Assembly: GCA_943788615.1 (NCBI GenBank)
Contig: CALSQY010000004.1
Coordinates: 795,705 to 859,704, forward strand
Origin: UBA4465 sp002292365
Lineage (GTDB): Bacteria > Bacteroidota > Bacteroidia > Cytophagales > Cyclobacteriaceae
Reading direction: 5' to 3'
Length of the DNA: 64,000 nucleotides
Each line of letters opens with the position of its first letter. The stretch's first letter is position 1. Made by a program: the position numbers and the translations under genes. The notes beneath the pieces are model-generated. The model had not been told where the DNA came from. It worked only from the letters and a program-made list of their open reading frames with translations, and did not search any database. Shown here in pieces: positions 56,600-64,000 of this stretch.

Positions 56600-56648
56600 A
56601 AAGGGAACCCGAGTATAAACCAAGAAGTGGGTAATAAAATCAAAATAC
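56544..56648. repeat. Dispersed intergenic repeat, copy C
   Basis: About 105 bp overlapping the end of the preceding reading frame. It shares AACCTCTGCTTTTAT (56547-56561) and TATTGG with copy B, and TTGAGTTATA.GCAAGTAT plus GGGTAATAAA..TCAAAATA with copy A. Confidence 0.7.
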
Positions 56649-56805
56649 TATTGAATATAAATTTTAATCAAATTGAACAATTAAAGGACCCAAAGACAAC
56701 AGGATTCGAGTGAATAGACTATGCATCTCTATTTTTGAAAACAAATGGTGATAATGTAAGTACATTACCCAGATTAATTTAGAGTCTATAATTAGACTAG
56801 TTTCA

Positions 56806-57480
56806 CTAATCTAAGTAAGGTTCAATAACTGACTTCCACTTTTGATATCCTTTCCCGCTTAAATGTAATCCATCGTTGGTAAAATCTCGATTTAGAGATT
56901 TATCTGTAACGAACTCGGAATAGAGATCTATATAAATGCACCCCTTGAGCAAGGCTAATTTGTTGTTAACTTCTATGACCTTATAAGGATCAATTTTATC
57001 CCACACCCATTTTTTATCATTTGAAGGCAAAACACTGTGAACAAATAATTGGGTTGAGGGGGATGCCACTTTCATTTTATCAATAATTTTTTCATAATTC
57101 AAAATGATAGCTTCTGGATTCCGACCAATGATTATATCGTTAATTCCGATCATGATGAATAATTTTAATGGAGACATAGCTGCAATTTCTTCTATCCTGT
57201 TAAGTAATCCATTTGAATTGTCCCCTCCTATGCCTCTGTTCATAATAGTTGGCTTATTAAATAGCTCATCCCAGTGACATCTTTCAATATGACTATCACC
57301 TACAAAAACAATCTCATTCTCGTTTGTTTCGAGCATATTAAACATATCAATTCTATTCTCTCTCCTTTGATCCGCAGCGGAGACAGAAGTAACTTGTTTA
57401 TATTTTTTATAAATAAAATATCCTACAATAGGAATTGTACTTAAATTAATTAGCAATGAGCATAGTAACATTTTTTTCAT
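56806..57480 (-). CDS. SGNH/GDSL hydrolase, membrane-anchored
   Basis: A 224-residue SGNH esterase with an N-terminal signal-anchor (LLCSLLINLSTIPIVGYFIY). All blocks are present: FVGDSHIER (block I, Ser), NRGIGGDNSNGLL (block II, Gly), IMIGINDIIIG (block III, Asn) and FTNDGLHLSGKGY (block V, Asp and His). It is probably a periplasmic glycan O-acyl hydrolase or transferase. It is the last gene of the five-gene cassette, its start overlapping the stop of the preceding membrane protein by one base. The acyl substrate is unknown. Confidence 0.85.
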   Translation of the reverse strand: MKKMLLCSLLINLSTIPIVGYFIYKKYKQVTSVSAADQRRENRIDMFNMLETNENEIVFVGDSHIERCHWDELFNKPTIMNRGIGGDNSNGLLNRIEEIAAMSPLKLFIMIGINDIIIGRNPEAIILNYEKIIDKMKVASPSTQLFVHSVLPSNDKKWVWDKIDPYKVIEVNNKLALLKGCIYIDLYSEFVTDKSLNRDFTNDGLHLSGKGYQKWKSVIEPYLD

Positions 57481-59003
57481 TATTTATTTCTTACTAATAA
57501 TTCTATTTCGTCATATTTTTCAACTAATTCATATTCTGCTTTAATCTTATCATCCAAAGTATGTATTATTTCCAGATTAAACCATTCACGATCTATTATT
57601 ATATAGTCACCACTATAATTCAGTGAGCGATTCAAAGCTGTATGGTATGATTTCGTTTTCTTAATTGCAGGATTAACATCTACTCTTTGAAGGCTAAGAG
57701 GATAGGTTTGCCTTAAATAGCTCTTAGTTTTGATAAAATAAGAAGCTTTGCCACTCGTTAAAAACAATATGTGAGGTTGACTCAATAAATCATATTTCTC
57801 AGACATAAGTGAAAACTTTTGATTGTATTCTTCATAGTAAGTCTTGTTGTAATTACAATTATTACAATAGGGGTCTATAAATAAGATTTTCTTATATGCA
57901 GGAATAATATTAGTAATAAAATATATAAGACAAGCAGCAATCACACCAGTGGTTATAACTCTATTTAAAATTGTTTTAGAAATTACTGAGCTTAAATAAA
58001 ATATCGAAATAAAAGATGTTAGCAAAAAAATGATATAATGATACGGAAACCATCTATGTTGTATAATGATATAGAAAGAAGGGAGAATAGTTGTAAGGAT
58101 AATGAAAGAAATACTTCTGACATTCCTTGATTTTAGTGCGACAAATAAGGCAACGACGATCAATAAATATGGAAGGATTAAGTTTGAAAGACAACTTAAA
58201 TTTTTGACACCAAAGAAAACAAGGAGAGGAATAGTTGTAACTTTAAATTTAAATGAGCTTTGATAATTTGTGGCTTCTTTTAAATCTGCTAATTCTCCAG
58301 GTAAAAAGATAAACCAAAGGGCTATTGATAGTAGAGTAAATGTAACGCCGCTAATTAAGAATCTATAAATCTTTGTTCGGTCATCCTTAAAGAAAAAAAG
58401 AACTGCAATAAAAGGAAATCCTGCAAATACAATAGTTACGGCTTTTAAACTAAAGAGAATTGGAATAAACAGACCCGAGAGCATATTCAAGTTTTTATTA
58501 TCAGAAATTGAAAAACTAAACATGCCTAAGGTTATAATCACGGCAATCTCTTCAGCTTCCATTGACTGTCTGTGAGTTGCGAGAAGGAATAATAAAATAG
58601 CACACAGAAAGACACGAATAAAATTGAAATTATATTTCTTAAAAAATGGTTTTAGACCGACAAGAAAGAAATAACTTAGGAAAAATAGAATTACATAATA
58701 AGTGAATTTTGTAAATTTTTCAAATAGTGTATAATCCCATTCTGTAAAAAGAAAATTATAGAGTTTGTAGAAAAAGTACAAAATTATTTTATAGCCTATT
58801 CCTCTCAGATTCCATGAATTATAAACATCATCAGGAAAATTCGATAAAAAATCTGTCTGAAAAATACCCCCAAAACAAGCAAGAATATTTCCATTTAAAT
58901 GCACAAGTAATGAATTATAAAATAGACATAGAATCAATATTATTATTGTTCCATTAATTAAAAGGTTATTCTGTTTGCTGAAAAAAGCTTTTAGTGCAGC
59001 CAA
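57480..59003 (-). CDS. Multi-TM membrane protein, possible GT-C-type glycosyltransferase
   Basis: A 507-residue very hydrophobic, Phe/Ile/Leu-rich protein with about eleven TM segments and a C-terminal soluble domain of about 130 residues (GKASYFIKTKSYLRQTYPLSLQRVDVNPAIKK...DYIIIDREWFNLEIIHTLDDKIKAEYELVEKYDEIELLVRNK). The first extracytoplasmic loop and TM-rich body with a soluble tail fit GT-C enzymes that use polyprenyl-phosphate sugars, but I cannot see a diagnostic catalytic motif, so this is inferred from topology and context. It lies between the flippase-like gene and the SGNH gene. Confidence 0.6.
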   Translation of the reverse strand: MAALKAFFSKQNNLLINGTIIILILCLFYNSLLVHLNGNILACFGGIFQTDFLSNFPDDVYNSWNLRGIGYKIILYFFYKLYNFLFTEWDYTLFEKFTKFTYYVILFFLSYFFLVGLKPFFKKYNFNFIRVFLCAILLFLLATHRQSMEAEEIAVIITLGMFSFSISDNKNLNMLSGLFIPILFSLKAVTIVFAGFPFIAVLFFFKDDRTKIYRFLISGVTFTLLSIALWFIFLPGELADLKEATNYQSSFKFKVTTIPLLVFFGVKNLSCLSNLILPYLLIVVALFVALKSRNVRSISFIILTTILPSFYIIIQHRWFPYHYIIFLLTSFISIFYLSSVISKTILNRVITTGVIAACLIYFITNIIPAYKKILFIDPYCNNCNYNKTYYEEYNQKFSLMSEKYDLLSQPHILFLTSGKASYFIKTKSYLRQTYPLSLQRVDVNPAIKKTKSYHTALNRSLNYSGDYIIIDREWFNLEIIHTLDDKIKAEYELVEKYDEIELLVRNK

Positions 59004-59070
59004 ATCTCTATCGTTCAGTAAATTTTATATTTTCAAAAATATAATACATCTTAAATCCTGATTTCCATAT

Positions 59071-60063
59071 TTATATAATTCCCTTTTCTTTTCGGCTTTT
59101 AGATATAAAGTTTAATTTTTTTATGAAAATAATAAGTCCCAAAAATGTTGTTGGAAAAAATTGACAGCTATGAATGATTATTGCAGCAGCAATACTCTCC
59201 TGCTCAGGAATTCTAAAAGAACTTAATGCAAGAATAATAGCTCCTTGAAATACACCAATATAACCAGGTGAGGACGGTACTAGGATTCCAAAATTAACAA
59301 TACATAATGCCAAGAATCCAATACTTATAAGTGATTCATTTAGACCTACAATTTTAAGCACCAAAATAAATACTGATCCTTCGACAATCCATATTAACAT
59401 ACTGATAATAAGAATTTTGAGAGTATTAACATCCGCTTTCAAAAAAGATAAAGCAGCTTGAAAGCGTTCAAAATGTTTTATTACTAATTCAGAATAATTG
59501 AATTTCTTAGCTTTAATCCATGAAATAATCAATGTCCCCTTAATCTTTAATATTAAAAGAAATAATATTAATGGGATAAAGATTAATGACATTATGAGAG
59601 TGATCTTAAAAAAGATTATATTCCTGTCGTTAATCCATAAGTTAAGTATAAAAAGAAAAAATAGTAGAATCGTTGCATCAAGCACTTTTTCTAGACCTAT
59701 TGAAGTCAGTGCCGTAGTTCTTGTAGTAGCCGATTGCCTGCTGAAATATTCCATTCTAACTATCTCTCCACCTCGGGCTGGTATTACATTATTACCTGCA
59801 AATCCAATAATGATACTTTCAATGAGAAGTTTAAAACTGATTTCTGGATTATTTAAAAGCATTAATTTCCATCTTAAGGCTCTCAGCCCAAAAGTAGAAA
59901 GATAGATAAGAACGATAAAAATGATAACTAATGGAGAGGCTTCTTTTACAATACCCCATGATCCTTTTATATCAAATTTTTCAATTATGTACCAAGTAGC
60001 TCCGAGGGATATTAGAATTCCTGAAAAACCAATTAAACTATTGACTTTTTTCTTTTTGCTCAT
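59071..60063 (-). CDS. UPF0104 / lysylphosphatidylglycerol-synthase-TM flippase-like protein
   Basis: A membrane protein of about 330 residues with eight TM segments of the LPG_synthase_TM (UPF0104) family, whose members include lipid flippases and unassigned envelope proteins. Signatures are LRALRWKLMLLNNPEISFKLLIESIIIGFAGNNVIPARGGEIVRMEYFSR and GILVPSSPGYIGVFQGAIILAL. The start is placed at ATG 60063 (MSKKKK). An ATG at 60078 is also in frame. Either start overlaps the 3' end of the GT2 gene, so translation is coupled. It may move the lipid-linked sugar made by GT2, which is inference. Confidence 0.82.
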   Translation of the reverse strand: MSKKKKVNSLIGFSGILISLGATWYIIEKFDIKGSWGIVKEASPLVIIFIVLIYLSTFGLRALRWKLMLLNNPEISFKLLIESIIIGFAGNNVIPARGGEIVRMEYFSRQSATTRTTALTSIGLEKVLDATILLFFLFILNLWINDRNIIFFKITLIMSLIFIPLILFLLILKIKGTLIISWIKAKKFNYSELVIKHFERFQAALSFLKADVNTLKILIISMLIWIVEGSVFILVLKIVGLNESLISIGFLALCIVNFGILVPSSPGYIGVFQGAIILALSSFRIPEQESIAAAIIIHSCQFFPTTFLGLIIFIKKLNFISKSRKEKGII

Positions 60064-60997
60064 TGTATATTTCGTCAATAATATAAAATGGCCTCTTCTT
60101 TACTTCAAAGTATATTCTACCGATATACTCACCAATAACCCCTAAAATAATCATAATTATTCCTCCTAAAAAAAACACACCAACTGCAAGTGATGCTAAA
60201 CCTGGAGTATCTGATGGTGAATAGCCTAAGAATTTAAAACCAAATAATCGATGAATAATGAAGAAAAGTCCAATTATAAAAGATGGAATTGCAATTGTAA
60301 AACCAATAAATGAAGCAACGCGTAAAGGGAATGTTGAAAAATCAAGTAATCCGTCTATTGCCAACCCCAGAAGTTTTCTGAAGGTATATTTAACTTCACC
60401 AGCAGCTCTTTCAGCTCTCTCGTATTTAACACCTATTTGTTTGAAACCAGCATATGCCCGAAGACCTCGAACAAATCTATTATGTTCAATCATTTCAGTA
60501 TTTAGTACTCTCACCACTTTTTTATCCATAACACAGAAATCTCCCGAATCAAGTGGTATATCAATATTGCTAATGAGTCTCAGGACTCGATAGAATATCT
60601 TATAGGCTATTTTTTTAAAAAAGGTTTCCTTTCTTTTAATTCTAACTGCATAAACTACATGATACCCTTCTCTCCATTTAGCTAAAAATTTGTAGAGTTC
60701 TTCTGGAGGATCCTGCAAATCACCATCCATAATTATTACCGCATCACCCTGAGCAAGCTTTATTCCAGCAGAAATTGCAGCTTGGTGTCCAAAATTTCGT
60801 GATAATTTTATCACCTTGACGCTATTATTAGTCTTACAAATTTCTTCTAGAAGCAATAGTGTATCATCATAAGATCCATCATCAATAAAAAGAATTTCAT
60901 AATCTTCATTCCAAGAAGGAGATGCATCATACAGTCTTTGATAAAGATACTTAATATTTTCCTCCTCGTTATATAGAGGTATTACAATTGATATCAT
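60038..60997 (-). CDS. Polyisoprenyl-phosphate glycosyltransferase, family GT2
   Basis: A 319-residue DPM1/GtrB/ArnC-like transferase. The N-terminal GT-A domain has PLYNEEENI, FIDDGSYDDT and the metal-binding DxD region MDGDLQDPPEEL, then DSGDFCVMDKKVV and the RGLRAYAGFKQIGVKYERAERAAGEVKY motif. Two C-terminal TM helices (VASFIGFTIAIPSFIIGLFFI and AVGVFFLGGIIMIILGVIGEYIGRIY) anchor it. It would transfer a sugar from a nucleotide donor to undecaprenyl-phosphate. It is 1 bp from the FAD enzyme and overlaps the flippase-like gene. Confidence 0.88.
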   Translation of the reverse strand: MISIVIPLYNEEENIKYLYQRLYDASPSWNEDYEILFIDDGSYDDTLLLLEEICKTNNSVKVIKLSRNFGHQAAISAGIKLAQGDAVIIMDGDLQDPPEELYKFLAKWREGYHVVYAVRIKRKETFFKKIAYKIFYRVLRLISNIDIPLDSGDFCVMDKKVVRVLNTEMIEHNRFVRGLRAYAGFKQIGVKYERAERAAGEVKYTFRKLLGLAIDGLLDFSTFPLRVASFIGFTIAIPSFIIGLFFIIHRLFGFKFLGYSPSDTPGLASLAVGVFFLGGIIMIILGVIGEYIGRIYFEVKKRPFYIIDEIYNEQKEKSQ

Positions 60998-60998
60998 T

Positions 60999-62369
60999 TT
61001 AAAATCCTATTTTACCTGACATTGAGCTCTTAGTTGGAACATAACTGGTATCTATTCCCATTACTCGGCATGCTTCCGCTGCAATTCTAACTGAATTGTT
61101 AGTGCTTCTTTCATCTGGATATACGTGACTCATATTAGCTATATAAAAATTATCAATTTCGGTTTTACAATCAGGGACTTTTTCTGAAAAGTTTAAGTCA
61201 CACACCGTAGCTGCCGTATTGGTTTTGAATACATTTACTTTTTGTATCCAATCTGTAGAAAATCCTTTATATATTTTTGGTAAATACTCCAGCATTAATC
61301 GGTTGATTTCATCATTACTCATTGATGCAATCTTATCTTCAAGAGCAAAATATCTTGATAAATAGGCGATATGAGTATTTTTGTATTCGCTAGAAGGGAT
61401 AAAATTAGTATGTTCAATAATACCACCGAATGGAAAACCTTCATCTGCAATATTTAACCAATAAATATCACTTAAAGAGCGGTCCAATTCTAGAATTACA
61501 CATACAGCTCCAAAATATTTAATCTCATTAAGATCAGTGCTTATCATTTGAGTTTTAGGACCAAGTAATTTCGAAAGATAAGTAGATGGTATTGTAAATA
61601 AATAATTTGAAGCACGGTGTTCTTCATTTTCAGTAAAAATACTTTTGATTTCATTCCTTTCAAATGTTATCTTCTCAACTGGTGAATGAGAAACTAATTC
61701 AACTCCTAGGTCATTAAGTCTTGTCAAAAGAGCATCAAGCAATACCTTTAAGCTACCCTTCAGGTAACCTAACTGTTCATCACCTTTTTTTCTTGAGCTC
61801 ATTCTTTGTTTTAACCTTCCAATCATCCATGATAATGGGATTTTAGATGCGTAGGGACCAAATTTTATATTCAGTAAGGGTGCCCACAAGACTGCAGTTG
61901 TTGTAGTCCCAGCCCATTTTTTTAACCAATCAATACTGGATCGATCTTCAAAATTTTTCCAGTTGGCATATTTACCTAGAAAAATACTTGATAAACCAAA
62001 CCTTATTTTATCAATAAAACTAATGGGTTTGAATTTTAGAAGATCAACAAGAGAATTAAAATCGTAGATCTTTCCATTGCTAAAAATACCCATTGATGTT
62101 TTCTTATAAAACAGCTTATCCTCAATATTCAAATCCTTTATTAGCCAATTAAGTTCGGCATCATGCGTAAAAAAGTGATGATAGTAGAACTCTACTCGAT
62201 TATCCCCTATTTCGAAAGTTTTTAGTAATCCACCAAAATGCTCACTACCTTCTATAACCTTCACCTTCTTTCCTGCTTTAGCCGCAAGGTATGCTGAGAC
62301 AAGACCAGTGATTCCCCCGCCAACAACAATCATATCGGTAATATTTAAATCAACCTCTTTCACCTTCAA
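60999..62369 (-). CDS. FAD-dependent oxidoreductase of the amine-oxidase fold
   Basis: A 456-residue flavoprotein. The dinucleotide motif is VVGGGITGLVSAYLAAKAGKKVKVIEGSEHFGGLLKTF, and a second FAD contact lies at the C-terminus (FYIANMSHVYPDERSTNNSVRIAAEACRVMG). The fold is shared by protoporphyrinogen oxidases, desaturases and UDP-galactopyranose mutase. The position at the head of a glycosylation cassette makes a sugar- or lipid-modifying role more likely than haem synthesis, but the reaction is unknown. It is the first gene of the operon, with about 400 bp of non-coding DNA before it. Confidence 0.82.
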   Translation of the reverse strand: MKVKEVDLNITDMIVVGGGITGLVSAYLAAKAGKKVKVIEGSEHFGGLLKTFEIGDNRVEFYYHHFFTHDAELNWLIKDLNIEDKLFYKKTSMGIFSNGKIYDFNSLVDLLKFKPISFIDKIRFGLSSIFLGKYANWKNFEDRSSIDWLKKWAGTTTTAVLWAPLLNIKFGPYASKIPLSWMIGRLKQRMSSRKKGDEQLGYLKGSLKVLLDALLTRLNDLGVELVSHSPVEKITFERNEIKSIFTENEEHRASNYLFTIPSTYLSKLLGPKTQMISTDLNEIKYFGAVCVILELDRSLSDIYWLNIADEGFPFGGIIEHTNFIPSSEYKNTHIAYLSRYFALEDKIASMSNDEINRLMLEYLPKIYKGFSTDWIQKVNVFKTNTAATVCDLNFSEKVPDCKTEIDNFYIANMSHVYPDERSTNNSVRIAAEACRVMGIDTSYVPTKSSMSGKIGF

Positions 62370-63117
62370 TATCCGTCATGTAGCAATAATAAACTCAATA
62401 TGATAATAGTAACAAAAATAGAAAATCTAATCTTAGAATGGATAAATATTTTAAAGGCGTTACATCTAGGACTAATATAAGCCTCTTTAAAGCATTCTCT
62501 TTCCTTCTAAATAAGAATTATAATTCTATATTGATACGTCTTCACAATAGCTTTAAAGCTTGTCTATGGAGAGGTTGTATTAGCTCTTCTAAGCTACTCA
62601 TTTAAGGATAAAAGAAGAACTACTACCTAGCATTAAGAAGGGCTTTAAAGGCTAAGTATTCAAGCTTAGAATAGATATCAAATCTTAATAGAAGAAGGAT
62701 GAGGAAGAAGGTTGTATCTAGAGATAGTCCCTATAGGTTCTAAAAGATTAAGATGATAAGTAAAGGCTTATACTAAGAAATAAGAATAGATTTAAATAAG
62801 GGTATAGAGGTAAGAAGATAAGTAAGAATTTAAACTAGAAGTAGAGACAACTAAAGATTAATAAGGATATAGAAATAAGGTGATAACCAAAGGTTGAACA
62901 GCAGTAGTAATACCAATTAAGTATATCTAATTATGTATAATCATTAGTAGTATATCTATAGAATAATAACCCAACTAATACCCTACTCCAACACAGACAT
63001 ACCCTATATGTGGTGCAAAAACTCATAAACCTTATTTGGAGTTAATAGAGGTGGTTTTTAGGGTAATCTGTAAACCTTCTATTTCAGCTAGAAATATGCC
63101 CTTATTTCATCAATATT
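62370..63117. other. Non-coding 750 bp, CpG-free and stop-saturated
   Basis: No plausible gene on either strand. From 62539 to 63191 there is no CG dinucleotide, while TAAG, CTAA, TAGA and CTAG-type words are frequent. Stops are dense in all frames. A perfect palindrome AGCTTTAAAGCT is at 62549-62560. I see no tRNA, terminator or known RNA element. The left part should hold the promoter of the glycan operon. Confidence 0.6.
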
Positions 63118-64000
63118 TTACTCCTTATTGAAGGTGATATTGATGTTGTAATTATCCTTTATATACTGGTTTGAGAAGCTGTAGAGATACTCGAAGTTGG
63201 ACTCATTTGTGTAGATGCAATCATGGATAGTAAAGAGCGGAATACTTGGTTTCTCATCTTTCAACTGATTACATATCCCCTTGATGATTATATCAGACTC
63301 CATGGATTGTAATACTCTTGCTGCATTCTTGTACGAAGTCTCTACGATCAAGCTGTTACCATCTTTTGTCAATTCAGCATCAGGTGTGTTTTCTAATGAT
63401 TTAATCGTCCACATCAATGTATGTAAAGGCTTGAAGTGATGTTCTATGATCTCATCGATATAAGGTCTGTAATCATCTAATGAATCTCTTTTAGCATTGA
63501 TCCATTTAAGAACCTCAAGTTTAATCGTTTTTCTTACTGCCTTTGGGCTCTCTTCCCATGTAGTCTCTGGCAGATCCTTATGATCTAATAATTGCAACTT
63601 ATGATAAATGAATGCGTAGAAGTTCTCCATCTAAGTACGAGCTCTTTAAGCAACTGCACTTGATCAAGGTTTTCATCTATCGCTTTTAGAACTTTTGATG
63701 GATCTACTAGGTATTGGCTCTCTTTATGCTCTTTAATATGATTCAATAGTATAAGCAGCAGTAAGGGCTGTGCGTTGGGAAGGTCTATGCCCTTGAGCTT
63801 TTCATTTTCGTAGGTAAGGAACTTTCTCAGCTTCTGAAGATAGATTGGTCAGGTTATGATGGAATCGTCCATACTTATCGATGTGAAAATAATAATCACC
63901 CATTAGAATCCTTTGAGCTGATATTAAATGATACACCTTTTTAGGTTTTCCTTTAAGTGAAGCTATATATCCTTGAACTTTATTCTCATCAATGGTTAGC
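63118..64000 (-). pseudogene. Frameshifted polymerase-like gene (continues past window)
   Basis: Minus-strand sequence reads across three frames as one protein: KVYHLISAQRILMGDYYFHIDKYGRFHHNLTNLSS, then KFLTYENEKLKGIDLPNAQPLLLLILLNHI, then MENFYAFIYHKLQ...AARVLQSMESDIIIKGICNQL and SIPLFTIHDCIYT, ending at 63118. The D-L-x-N-A-Q-P and later IHDCI elements sit like motifs A and C of family-A DNA or single-subunit RNA polymerases, and such genes occur in Bacteroidota mobile elements. Two frame breaks (near 63830 and 63630) make this copy non-functional. The assignment to a polymerase is by motif pattern only. Confidence 0.6.

Noticed and set aside
48164..56648. Integron-like cassette array, with repeats A-C as attC sites
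   Set aside because: The repeats lack paired GTTRRRY and RYYYAAC cores, vary at their ends, and the recombinase is an Arm/SAM-type integrase, not an IntI. The genes between are also large and on the opposite strand.

Overview
The window is AT-rich chromosomal DNA from a gliding member of the Bacteroidota, most likely a marine Cytophagales-type bacterium. The support is a gliding operon (GldA/GldF/GldG), a type IX secretion (T9SS) C-terminal sorting domain, a SusC/SusD pair under an ECF sigma/FecR system, many Bacteroidota-type lipoproteins, and promoter words resembling the TTTG / TAnnTTTG consensus of this phylum. No species can be named from the sequence alone.

Layout. 1-3.8 kb: the end of a tripartite efflux operon (HlyD-like adaptor, MacB-like permease, TolC-like channel). 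3.8-10.6 kb: an ICMT/PEMT-type methyltransferase, a 2,4-dienoyl-CoA reductase-like SDR, a small secreted protein, a five-domain ThuA/sugar-dehydrogenase/cytochrome c protein and a small conserved protein. 10.7-13.0 kb: a decayed DUF885 peptidase and a GH53 galactanase. 13.1-13.3 kb: tRNA-Arg and tRNA-Ser. 13.4-19.8 kb: BatB/BatC-like genes, a MORN/YwqK-like protein, then purC, a STAS protein, rnz and a queuosine-precursor transporter, three of the junctions being overlaps. 19.9-24.4 kb: DUF819, CoA-type Nudix, TPR, GIN-domain and thioredoxin-like genes. 24.5-28.6 kb: the gldA-gldF-gldG-DUF4340 operon. 28.8 kb: a YfcE-like phosphoesterase.

29.3-44 kb is a glycan-utilisation locus read on the minus strand: ECF sigma factor, FecR anti-sigma, SusC with an STN signalling domain, SusD, a VCBS/ASPIC lipoprotein, a wrecked sialate O-acetylesterase and a double-SGNH esterase. 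It looks like a sensing and import system for an O-acylated glycan. An M28 peptidase follows at 44.1-45.7 kb.

From 45.9 kb to the right edge the window looks like an accessory region. It holds a tyrosine recombinase with non-standard catalytic residues, a tandem-HTH regulator with its own predicted operator and promoter, a giant T9SS surface protein split by a frameshift, three copies of a dispersed intergenic repeat that bracket gene modules, a truncated DnaD-like gene, a five-gene surface-glycan cassette (FAD enzyme, GT2, flippase-like protein, multi-TM protein, SGNH hydrolase), about 650 bp without a single CpG, and a frameshifted polymerase-like gene running off the edge. The best candidate for something undescribed is this repeat-bounded module arrangement next to the recombinase.
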